Both the position numbers and the translations under genes were made by a program. From CAYGDP01 sp964348665 (GTDB lineage: Bacteria; Verrucomicrobiota; Verrucomicrobiia; Palsa-1439; CAYGDP01): 64,000 nucleotides of DNA. Positions 18,730 through 26,215 of the stretch are shown one piece after another. A model generated the notes under the pieces. The model saw nothing but the letters and a program-made list of their open reading frames with translations. It searched no databases and had not been told where the DNA came from. The stretch is taken from the NCBI GenBank assembly GCA_964348665.1, contig CAYGDP010000022.1, positions 1 through 64,000 of the forward strand, written 5' to 3'. The first letter of the stretch is position 1. The number at the start of each line of letters is the position of its first letter.

Positions 18730-20031
18730 ATGAATAATTTGTTATTTCCCTTCATTGTCTTCGTCGTCGCGGCATCCTCTTTTTCCGCTGATCCCTTCAC
18801 CGATTATATCGCTCGTCCGGAATCGGAGTATCGATGGGAATTGCGCAGCAAGTCAGAAACTCCCGATGGCACGCTCTACAATCTCCACTTTACCTCGCAA
18901 GTTTGGCAGGAGATTCGATGGGAACATGAACTCCAAGTTTTTCGACCCAAAAAAGTCGAGTTTCCCGCTTGCGCGATGCTGCTTATCACCGGCGGCAATC
19001 CGCGCCCCGACCGCGAGGCGTATGGGTTCCGATTCGCGAATGCTGCCAGCAGTCTCTTCGTTACGCTCTACAACGTCCCGAACCAGCCGCTTTTCGGCAC
19101 TCTCAAGGAAGACGATCTCATCGCGCATACGTTCACCAAGACCATTGAAACCAAAGACCCAACTTGGCCGCTGCTGCTTCCGATGACCAAATCGGCCGTG
19201 AAAGCGATGGATGTTGTTCAAGCCTTCGCACAACAGGAATGGAAAGAAAAACTCGACGGCTTCGTCGTCACCGGTGCCAGCAAACGGGGCTGGACCACGT
19301 GGCTTACCGCCGCGCACGACAAACGCGTGAAAGCGATCGCGCCGATGGTGTATGACAACTTGAATCTCACCAAACAAATGCCGCATCAGCTCGAATCCTT
19401 CGGCGGGTACAGCGAGAAAATCGAGGATTACACGCGCCGCCAACTCCAGACGCAACTCGCCACCGAGGAAGGCAAAAAGTTGAGTTCCCTCGTGGATCCG
19501 TATACCTACCGCGACCGGCTCACGATGCCCAAATTGATCCTCAACGGCACCAACGACCGCTACTGGGCGCTCGACTCTCTCAATTTCTACTGGAGCGATC
19601 TGCCCGGTGAAAAACTTGTCCTCTACGTCCCCAATGCCGGTCACGATCTTCGCGACGACCTGAACCGACGCATCGCCTCCATCGTTGCGTTCTACCGGCA
19701 GGTCGCTGGCAAACAAGAGCTGCCGAAACTCAAGTGGATGTCGAGTGAGGAGAACGGCAAACTGCGGCTGACCGTTCAGGCGGCCAGTGCCGTCAAACAA
19801 CAAGCGGCACTCTGGGTCGCTCGCTCCAACACAAAGGATTTTCGTGATGCAAAATGGGAATCAAGTTCGTTATCTGGTGTGAATGACGCAATTGGCGATG
19901 TCACCTATAACAGCTGGGTGGACAAACCAGCCACAGGCTACTTTGCTTTCTTTGCCGAGTTGACCTTTGAGCAAAATGGCCAGCCCTACTATTTATCCAC
20001 GCAAATCCAAATCATTGGAGCAAAACCATGA
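18730..20031 (+). CDS. PhoPQ-activated pathogenicity-related (PqaA-like) protein, copy 2
   Basis: A tandem paralogue of the preceding gene, 433 residues, alignable along its whole length. The motifs GASKRGWTTW, NGTNDRYW and VPNAGHDL are all kept, and it begins with a clear signal peptide (MNNLLFPFIVFVVAASSFSA). ATG 18730 is chosen because the signal peptide starts there; the frame itself is open from 18688. Its stop overlaps the start of the Gfo/Idh gene by four bases (ATGA), so the two are probably coupled. Divergence between copies suggests different substrates. Confidence 0.88.
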   Translation: MNNLLFPFIVFVVAASSFSADPFTDYIARPESEYRWELRSKSETPDGTLYNLHFTSQVWQEIRWEHELQVFRPKKVEFPACAMLLITGGNPRPDREAYGFRFANAASSLFVTLYNVPNQPLFGTLKEDDLIAHTFTKTIETKDPTWPLLLPMTKSAVKAMDVVQAFAQQEWKEKLDGFVVTGASKRGWTTWLTAAHDKRVKAIAPMVYDNLNLTKQMPHQLESFGGYSEKIEDYTRRQLQTQLATEEGKKLSSLVDPYTYRDRLTMPKLILNGTNDRYWALDSLNFYWSDLPGEKLVLYVPNAGHDLRDDLNRRIASIVAFYRQVAGKQELPKLKWMSSEENGKLRLTVQAASAVKQQAALWVARSNTKDFRDAKWESSSLSGVNDAIGDVTYNSWVDKPATGYFAFFAELTFEQNGQPYYLSTQIQIIGAKP

Positions 20032-21329
20032 ATGAACCATCGAAAGTGACCCGTCGCGAGTTTATCAAAACCACCGCTGGCGGCGCTCTCGCGCTCGGCG
20101 CTGCACAGGCCGGTTGGACGCGCGAGATCGGCCCCAATGACCGTGTCAACGTCGGTGTCATCGGCGTCGGTGGTATGGGATATTTTCACTGCGACGAACT
20201 CGTCAATCGTCGCAAAGACAAGGCCGATATCGAGATCATCGGTGTCTGCGATGTGTATGAGAAACGCAAGAAAGCTGCCACCGAAAAGACCGGCGCAAAA
20301 GCGTATCATGATCATCGCGAATTGCTCGCCCGTCCCGACCTCGACGCCGTCGTGATTGCATCCCCCGATCATTGGCATGCGCCAATGGCGATTGATGCAA
20401 TGCGCGCGGGCAAGGATGTTTATCTGCAAAAGCCGATGACGCTCACGTTCAGCGAGGCGAAAGAAGTCGTTCGCGTCGCTCGCGAAACGAAACGCATCGT
20501 GCAAATCGGCGCGCAAGGTTCCTCGGATGACCTGAATTGGCAGGCGCGCAAGGCGATCCAAGACGGTCATATCGGCAAGGTTGTCTGGTCGCAAGCAACC
20601 TACTGCCGTAACTCGCGCGAGGGCGAGTTCAATTGGCCGATCGACAAGGATGCCTCCCCAAAAAACATTGATTGGACTCGGTGGCTCGGGCATGCTCCCA
20701 AAGTCCCGTGGAATCCCGACCGGTTTTTTAATTTCCGGAAATACTGGGACTATTCCGGCGGTATCGTTACCGATTTGCTCTACCACAGTCTTACCGAGCT
20801 TTCGACGGCGCTCGGCCGCGAATTTCCGTGGCGCGTGGTCAGCACCGGCGGCATCTGGTTGCAAAAAGACGGCCGCGAAATTCCCGACACGGTCATGGTT
20901 TCCGTGGATTATCCAACCGAGCATTCTGTCAATATGCCCATCTGCATGGCCAACGAACAAGGGGTGCCGAAAATGATCCGAGGTCATACCGGCACGATTC
21001 ATTTCGGCGACGGCCACATCCGCATCGTGGGCGATGGACCATTCCGCGACGAATTCAAAGCCAAGCATGGTCAAGACGAGATGCGAGTGAATTCCCAGCC
21101 GCGTGAGGATCACATGAGCAACTTCCTGCGGTGCGTCCGCAGCCGGGACGCTTCGCAACTCCATTTGCCCGTCGAAGACGGCTATCGCATCATGACCGCC
21201 ATCTACATGGCCGTGCTGTCCTATCGGCTGAACAAAATGCTCTTTTTCGATTCTGCACGCGAAGCGATTGTGGACTCCCCGCCGGTAGCCTCGGCGCCAA
21301 TCCGCGACCCGCGCGGTTTGCGGCGATGA
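20028..21329 (+). CDS. Gfo/Idh/MocA-family oxidoreductase with Tat signal
   Basis: Predicted NAD(P)-dependent sugar oxidoreductase exported in folded form. It has 433 residues: a twin-arginine signal (VTRREFIKTTAGGALALGAA), a Rossmann nucleotide site (VGVIGVGGMGYFH), SPDHWHAPMAIDAMRAGKDV, then QKP at the position of the usual EKP. Such Tat-exported forms are very numerous in Planctomycetota and Verrucomicrobiota. The ATGA overlap with the PqaA-like gene points to joint action on an extracellular glycan or ester, but the substrate cannot be read from sequence. Confidence 0.92.
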   Translation: MNEPSKVTRREFIKTTAGGALALGAAQAGWTREIGPNDRVNVGVIGVGGMGYFHCDELVNRRKDKADIEIIGVCDVYEKRKKAATEKTGAKAYHDHRELLARPDLDAVVIASPDHWHAPMAIDAMRAGKDVYLQKPMTLTFSEAKEVVRVARETKRIVQIGAQGSSDDLNWQARKAIQDGHIGKVVWSQATYCRNSREGEFNWPIDKDASPKNIDWTRWLGHAPKVPWNPDRFFNFRKYWDYSGGIVTDLLYHSLTELSTALGREFPWRVVSTGGIWLQKDGREIPDTVMVSVDYPTEHSVNMPICMANEQGVPKMIRGHTGTIHFGDGHIRIVGDGPFRDEFKAKHGQDEMRVNSQPREDHMSNFLRCVRSRDASQLHLPVEDGYRIMTAIYMAVLSYRLNKMLFFDSAREAIVDSPPVASAPIRDPRGLRR

Positions 21330-21358
21330 GGGTACTTGTATTCACCATTTCGGATGAA

Positions 21359-22306
21359 TTATAGCGGAGTGGCCGATGTTTGCCGGAATAATTTATTTAC
21401 TTCCGCCCGCGTTGGCAGCGACGCAATCGCGCCTCTCCCGCGCAGTTTCAGTTCGGCGGTCATTTGACCCAGCCGGGCGGCGGCGAAAGAATCGAGTCCG
21501 TGCGTGAGTCCGTGCAGAAACGCGCCGTTGAATGCGTCACCCGCTCCCGTTGTGTCCACAACTCGGACGTTTTTTCGAGCGGTAATCCACCGAATCATAC
21601 CTTTTGCTCCAACGCAGACTCCTCGCTTGCCACATTTGACGGCGATGATGCTCGTGCCGTGGTTCCAGAAAAATCGCACGACTGCTTCGGGGTTCGAAAG
21701 ACCAAGTAACGGCACGGTGTCGCTCGGAGCGCTCGGGAGCGCGATATTCACATACGGCAATACTTCACCAAGAGCCCAACGAGCGGCGTGGATCGGCCAG
21801 AGTTTGAGACGGAGATTCGGATCGAACGCCACGAGCAGATCGTTCCGCTTGGCCAGTTGAAACGCTTTCCGCACGGTGGCGCGTCCGGTCGGCGAGATTG
21901 CTTGGCTGATCCCAGTCGCGTAAACCATTTTGGATTGATTCAGGTATTTCTCGGAAATATCGCACGGTTGGAGCGTGCTGGCGGCGCTGCCTTGGCGGAA
22001 GTAGGTAAACTGACGTTCGCCGCGCTTGTCCAGCGCGATAAAGTATACGCCGTTAAAACCTTTCTTGAGTCGCACTTGGGAGATTTCGAGCCGTTCCCGA
22101 CGCCAACTTGTTTCCAGAAAATCGGCGAACGGATCGTCGCCGAGCTTGGTGATCCATCCGACGCGGCTGCCTAAACGTGCGGCGGCAATGGCACAATTGA
22201 CCGCGTCGCCACCGAAGGATTTCGTGAACGTTTTGGCGTCGGAAAGTTTTCCGTCGCAGAAAAACTCGACCATGCATTCGCCGATGGAGATGAGATCGAG
22301 ATTCAC
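21359..22306 (-). CDS. PfkB-family carbohydrate kinase, 2-keto-3-deoxygluconate kinase-like
   Basis: Cytoplasmic ATP-dependent sugar kinase of 315 residues (ribokinase fold). The N-terminal motif FGGDAVNCAIAAARLG and the C-terminal signature DTTGAGDAFNGAFLHGL, including the catalytic Asp, are intact. GVYFIALDKRGERQFTYFRQGSAAS is typical of 2-keto-3-deoxygluconate or fructose kinases. The start is GTG at 22306. It is convergent with the Gfo/Idh gene, 29 bases away. Exact substrate is uncertain. Confidence 0.9.
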   Translation of the reverse strand: MNLDLISIGECMVEFFCDGKLSDAKTFTKSFGGDAVNCAIAAARLGSRVGWITKLGDDPFADFLETSWRRERLEISQVRLKKGFNGVYFIALDKRGERQFTYFRQGSAASTLQPCDISEKYLNQSKMVYATGISQAISPTGRATVRKAFQLAKRNDLLVAFDPNLRLKLWPIHAARWALGEVLPYVNIALPSAPSDTVPLLGLSNPEAVVRFFWNHGTSIIAVKCGKRGVCVGAKGMIRWITARKNVRVVDTTGAGDAFNGAFLHGLTHGLDSFAAARLGQMTAELKLRGRGAIASLPTRAEVNKLFRQTSATPL

Positions 22307-22399
22307 GATGCAAGAATAGGGAAGTCGTGAGGATGAGGCCAGTTTTCTTTTCTTGACGAGGGGTGAAGGCAGGGCTAGGATGCGCGCGAACTTTCATTG

Positions 22400-22411
22400 A
22401 AGGAGGTGATC
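22400..22411 (+). promoter_or_regulatory. Full-length Shine-Dalgarno sequence of the DUF5679 gene
   Basis: AAGGAGGTGATC is complementary over 12 bases to the 16S 3' end seen at 340-351 (GATCACCTCCTT). It is by far the strongest ribosome site noticed in the window and fixes the start at 22417. Confidence 0.85.
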
Positions 22412-22416
22412 TAGCG

Positions 22417-22563
22417 ATGGCAGAAGGTTATTGTGTGAAGTGCAAAGCGAAAAGCGAGATTCAGGACGGCAAGGAAGTGACCATGAAAAACGGACGCAAG
22501 GCCTTAAAAGGCAAATGCGCCAAGTGCGGCACGGGGATGTTCAAGATTCTGGGCAATAAGTAG
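22417..22563 (+). CDS. DUF5679 zinc-ribbon mini-protein
   Basis: A 48-residue basic protein with two Cys pairs (CVKC at about 6-9, CAKC at about 33-36) forming a probable zinc ribbon, between which lies EVTMKNGRKALKGKC. This matches the DUF5679 layout, a small protein sometimes found at the end of topoisomerases. The unusually strong ribosome site implies high expression. The role is unknown; nucleic-acid or ribosome binding is only a guess. Confidence 0.8.
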   Translation: MAEGYCVKCKAKSEIQDGKEVTMKNGRKALKGKCAKCGTGMFKILGNK

Positions 22564-22592
22564 CATCTGGGATTGCCAAACGGATTTGGAAG

Positions 22593-22623
22593 CGCCCCGA
22601 GCGTGGTACGCCTCGGGGCGTTT
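22593..22623 (+). terminator. Terminator-like hairpin after the DUF5679 gene
   Basis: The perfect 9-bp stem cgccccgag/ctcggggcg (22593-22601 and 22612-22620) is followed by only three T. The stem is strong but the T-tract is short, so termination efficiency is uncertain. Confidence 0.55.
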
Positions 22624-22658
22624 GCCCATAAACCAGTATAAATGATGGTAAGTGAATC

Positions 22659-23834
22659 ATGGCGGAACAACTCACATATGTGTTAATCAGCCCCTACTCG
22701 ATTTACAAATCGCGGACGGGCGGAATTTTGGGACGTTTGATGACCCGCACGGGTTTGGATCTCGTAGCGGCACGAATGTTTGCGCCTGGCGAGGCGTTGG
22801 TCCGTGAATATGCGGGGACGATTCGGCTGGATGGCGCGACCAAACAACAGGCGCGGGTCTTGGAGTTGATTCGGCATTATTTGCTGACAAAGTTAATGCC
22901 GGATCCGCGAACCGGTCAGCGCCGCCGCGCATTGATGCTCTTGTTCAAGGGCGAGAACGCCATCGAGAAGATGGCGCGAGCGGTGGGGACCGTTACGTTC
23001 GAGCCGCGGGTGGGGGAGACGATCCGTGACACCTATGGTGATTTGATTTTGGGCGCGGACGGCGAAGTGACTCATTTTGAGCCGGCGGTGTTGGTGCCGA
23101 TGGATGTGGAGGAGGCGGACGAGGACATTCGGATTTGGGCAAAACATTCTGACCGCGATGGCGGTTTGCTGGAGGGTGTGATCAAGCATCCCACAGGGAC
23201 GCATCCCGAACGGACGCTGGTGCTGCTGAAACCGGATAATTTCAAATTTGCCAGCGGTCGCCCGGGAAATATCCTTGATATGTTCAGCGGCACAGGGTTG
23301 TTCATTGTCGCTTGCAAGGTGCAACGGATGAGCGTGGCGGAAGCGGAACAATTCTACGGCCCCGTTCGAGATGTGTTGCGCGCCAAGATGGGGGAGATTT
23401 CCGGCGCGCGTATCAAAGAGGTGATCGAGAAAGAATTTAGCCTGAGTTTACCGGAAGCGATTGAGAAAAAGGTGATTCATGATGTCGCCCCTGTCATTGC
23501 CGATAATCATTTCAACAATATCATCAAGTTTATGACAGGCCGATCGCCGGTAGAATGTGGGGCGACTGATAAACGCGATTGTGGCTCGGAAAAATGCGTT
23601 GCCGTCGTGTACGAAGGGGCAAGCGCGGTAAAGAAAATACGCAACGTACTCGGCCCGACCGACCCCCGCAAGGCGCCGCCCGGCACGGTGCGCCGTGAGC
23701 TGGGCTCCGACGTGATGGTCAATGCCGCCCACGCTTCCGATTCGCCGGAAAATGCGGCGCGCGAAATGAAGATCATCAACATTGGCGAAAATAATTTCAA
23801 AAAAACAGCCGAAGAATTTTACGGCAAGATCTAA
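22659..23834 (+). CDS. Tandem nucleoside-diphosphate-kinase-like protein
   Basis: A 391-residue protein that appears to hold two NDK folds, whereas ordinary NDK is about 140 residues. The second (about 184-385) begins RTLVLLKPDNFKF and carries VNAAHASDS with the phospho-acceptor His358, so it can be active in swapping phosphate between nucleotides. The first (about 5-130: YVLISPYSIYK, ALMLLFKGENAIEK, ETIRDTYGDLI) lacks the NxxHGSD motif and looks degenerate. Helical insertions enlarge domain 2. The start ATG 22659 has no clear ribosome site; a TATAAA lies 17 bases upstream. Confidence 0.82.
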   Translation: MAEQLTYVLISPYSIYKSRTGGILGRLMTRTGLDLVAARMFAPGEALVREYAGTIRLDGATKQQARVLELIRHYLLTKLMPDPRTGQRRRALMLLFKGENAIEKMARAVGTVTFEPRVGETIRDTYGDLILGADGEVTHFEPAVLVPMDVEEADEDIRIWAKHSDRDGGLLEGVIKHPTGTHPERTLVLLKPDNFKFASGRPGNILDMFSGTGLFIVACKVQRMSVAEAEQFYGPVRDVLRAKMGEISGARIKEVIEKEFSLSLPEAIEKKVIHDVAPVIADNHFNNIIKFMTGRSPVECGATDKRDCGSEKCVAVVYEGASAVKKIRNVLGPTDPRKAPPGTVRRELGSDVMVNAAHASDSPENAAREMKIINIGENNFKKTAEEFYGKI

Positions 23835-23843
23835 ATTTTTCCG

Positions 23844-25019
23844 ATGAACAATTTCCTCGCTGCTCGCGCCGCCGCCATTTCTCCGTCGCTTACCCTTGCT
23901 GTGGACGCCAAGGCAAAGCAGATGAAGGCCGATGGCTTTGATGTGGTTGGGTTCGGCGCTGGCGAACCGGATTTCGACACACCGCAACATATCAAAGACG
24001 CTGCCGCGAAGGCGCTCGCGGATGGGTTCACGAAATATACTCCGTCCAGCGGCATTCCAGAGTTGCGCCAAGCGATTGCGGACAAGTTCAAGGCAGACAA
24101 CGGTCTCGATTATAAACCATCGCAAATCATCGTTTCCTGCGGCGGCAAACATTCCTGTTTTAATGTCGTCTTCGCTACTTGTAATCCCAATGATGAAGTG
24201 ATCATCCCTTCGCCGTACTGGTTGAGTTACCCTGAAATGGTCAAACTCGCTGGCGCCAAACCCGTCATCATCGAGACGACCGACCAGACCGAATTCAAGA
24301 TGACTCCCGGCCAGCTTCGCAACGCCATCACGCCGCGCACGAAGCTTCTCATTCTAAACTCTCCATCCAATCCCACAGGCTCGCTCTATAACCGTGACGA
24401 GCTTCGGGTCATCGGCGACATTTGTGTTGAGCGCGGGGTGTTGATCATGAGCGACGAAATTTATGAGAAACTCGTCTATGATGGCGCAACGCACACTTCT
24501 GTGGCGAGTTTTTCCAAGGCGCACTACGACCACACGATCGTTGTGCATGGTCTCGCCAAAGCTTATTCGATGACCGGCTGGCGGCTCGGTTATCTGGCGG
24601 CTCCGGAAACGATCGCAAAGGCGATTGACGCGATTCAGTCGCACTCGACTTCGAACCCAACCAGCTTTGCACAGAAGGGTGGGGTGGCGGCGCTGAAGGG
24701 TTCACAGGATCATTTGCCCAAGTGGCTCGCGGAGTATGCGAAACGGCGTGGCTATATGCACCAGCGCCTTAACAAAATCCCGGGGATCAGTTGCGTGAAT
24801 GCCAAGGGCGCGTTCTATCTTTTCCCAAACATTTCCAAGACGGGGCTCAAATCCATGGATTTTTCCGCCAAACTCCTGGAGCAAGAAAAAGTCGCGGTTG
24901 TCCCCGGCATCGCCTTCGGTGCTGACAACTACATCCGCTTGAGTTACGCGACCAGTGTGGCCAATATCGAGAAGGGATTGGATCGCATCGAGAAATTTTG
25001 CCGCGGATTGGTCAAATAG
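23844..25019 (+). CDS. Class I aminotransferase, aspartate aminotransferase-like
   Basis: PLP-dependent transaminase of 391 residues in the AspC Ib group, interconverting aspartate/2-oxoglutarate and oxaloacetate/glutamate. GFGAGEPDFDTP (37-48), NSPSNPTG (172-179) with the Asn, and DEIYEKL (Asp204) are present. The PLP lysine is Lys239 in HGLAKAYSMTGWRLGY, and the carboxylate-binding Arg lies in NYIRLSYATS near the C-terminus. It follows the NDK-like gene by 9 bases and is probably in one transcript. Confidence 0.94.
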   Translation: MNNFLAARAAAISPSLTLAVDAKAKQMKADGFDVVGFGAGEPDFDTPQHIKDAAAKALADGFTKYTPSSGIPELRQAIADKFKADNGLDYKPSQIIVSCGGKHSCFNVVFATCNPNDEVIIPSPYWLSYPEMVKLAGAKPVIIETTDQTEFKMTPGQLRNAITPRTKLLILNSPSNPTGSLYNRDELRVIGDICVERGVLIMSDEIYEKLVYDGATHTSVASFSKAHYDHTIVVHGLAKAYSMTGWRLGYLAAPETIAKAIDAIQSHSTSNPTSFAQKGGVAALKGSQDHLPKWLAEYAKRRGYMHQRLNKIPGISCVNAKGAFYLFPNISKTGLKSMDFSAKLLEQEKVAVVPGIAFGADNYIRLSYATSVANIEKGLDRIEKFCRGLVK

Positions 25020-25023
25020 GCGA

Positions 25024-25554
25024 CTACGTTGTGGGCGGCTTGTGTTTGTCGCCCTTGGATTTTCTCCAACAATCCAGCGAGCAGCAATTTGCGTTGGACC
25101 ATCGCAAGCCGAGGATGGCCACCAGTACAAAGAGCGTGTTGCGGCTCGCCACGTCGCTTTTACCGATGAGAAGTTGTCCCCACATTAGCACAATAAAAAG
25201 CAACGCCGCTCCAAAAAATGTTTCGGCGGTAAACAGCCCCGCCAGCAAAAGAGCGCCGATGATGACTTCGGCGAAGGGCAGCGCGTAGCCGAAGAGTTTC
25301 AGGGAAAAATTGGGCAGGACCGTGTCTTTGTATTGCGTCTCGATGTAGCTTGTGAAACCCGTAACGCCGGGGAATATCTTTCCTTTTGGCGGATCGGCTG
25401 CCGCGACGGCTCCAGGGGGTTGCGATTCTGGTGGAGCATAAATCGGCAAAACTTTATTGAGACCCGCTGTAAAAAATACCAACCCCACCGTCAGCCGCAA
25501 GAGCAGGGTGACGCAGCCGTTGATGCAATCCATTTGTTTTTGGTCATTGTTCAT
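25024..25554 (-). CDS. DoxX-family membrane protein
   Basis: A 176-residue integral membrane protein. The N-terminal helix LLLRLTVGLVFFTAGLNKV is the classic DoxX start, followed by a soluble loop and three further helices (LFGYALPFAEVIIGALLLAGLF; ETFFGAALLFIVLMWGQLLI; TLFVLVAILGL). The start is well supported by ggaggg 5 bases upstream of ATG 25554. DoxX proteins are linked to quinone or thiosulfate redox chemistry in some organisms; no specific function is claimed here. Confidence 0.82.
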   Translation of the reverse strand: MNNDQKQMDCINGCVTLLLRLTVGLVFFTAGLNKVLPIYAPPESQPPGAVAAADPPKGKIFPGVTGFTSYIETQYKDTVLPNFSLKLFGYALPFAEVIIGALLLAGLFTAETFFGAALLFIVLMWGQLLIGKSDVASRNTLFVLVAILGLRWSNANCCSLDCWRKSKGDKHKPPTT

Positions 25555-25750
25555 CGAACCCTCCTGTTTTTAGGATGCCATAAATCGCAGCGATTCGCAC
25601 GCCGGAATCTGCAGACTTTCGGATTACGCCAGTGACGGGATGCGGTGACTTTCATTTGAACGAATGTTGGATCGAAAAGGTCTCCAATAACAGGGGGTTT
25701 TGTTATGCCGATTGGTCGGCATTCGCAAACCTCAACCAGGAGAAACAGCC

Positions 25751-26209
25751 GTGAAAAAAAACATCTGTGGACTTTTTGTCTTATTCCTCTTGGCAATTGG
25801 TGGGATGGCCGGCCCGCCGACGGCTGGCTCCGGCGATGTCTGTTTGGAATTGGAGCGGCAATTGTTCGATCTTGACCAGCAGATCAAATCGGGAAAGGTG
25901 CATTTGGAAAAGCTCGAATCGGCGCTGGGATATTCCAAGGATGCCAGCAAAGCGTACAAAGATCGCATTGATTTGCTGAAGTTATTGTTGCAATCCGGCG
26001 GCTCGGTGCGATCGCACGCGAATACGTTGGGTGAAATCGCCGCAACCAATCAGCAACTCTCCGCCAACGAACAGCAAATCGGCAGTATCACCAGCCAAAT
26101 TGCCTCGGTGCGTTCCCAGTTGAGCCTTCGCGAAAAAGAAATTCGCGATAAGAGCCGCGACTACGACGCAAAATGCGGTGGTGGCAATCTCCCAGGACAG
26201 AAGCGGTAG
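25751..26209 (+). CDS. Exported coiled-coil protein of unknown function
   Basis: A 152-residue protein with a signal peptide (KKNICGLFVLFLLAIGGMAG) followed by an almost entirely helical, Gln/Leu/Lys-rich region with heptad character (ELERQLFDLDQQIKSGK; TNQQLSANEQQIGSITSQIA). The start is GTG 25751, supported by caggag 10 bases upstream and by the signal peptide; the frame is open from 25700. A 6-bp hairpin, tgccga/tcggca at 25706-25721, precedes it. No family is recognised. Confidence 0.65.
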   Translation: MKKNICGLFVLFLLAIGGMAGPPTAGSGDVCLELERQLFDLDQQIKSGKVHLEKLESALGYSKDASKAYKDRIDLLKLLLQSGGSVRSHANTLGEIAATNQQLSANEQQIGSITSQIASVRSQLSLREKEIRDKSRDYDAKCGGGNLPGQKR

Positions 26210-26215
26210 GGCAGG

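Noticed and set aside
17474..19803. Long minus-strand frames (328 and 316 residues) opposite the two PhoPQ-related genes
   Set aside because: They resemble each other only because the sense genes are paralogues; no independent coding evidence.
17366..20031. Virulence operon because of the PhoPQ-activated pathogenicity-related family name
   Set aside because: The name is historical; the family is common in free-living PVC bacteria and no virulence gene or PhoPQ system is seen.
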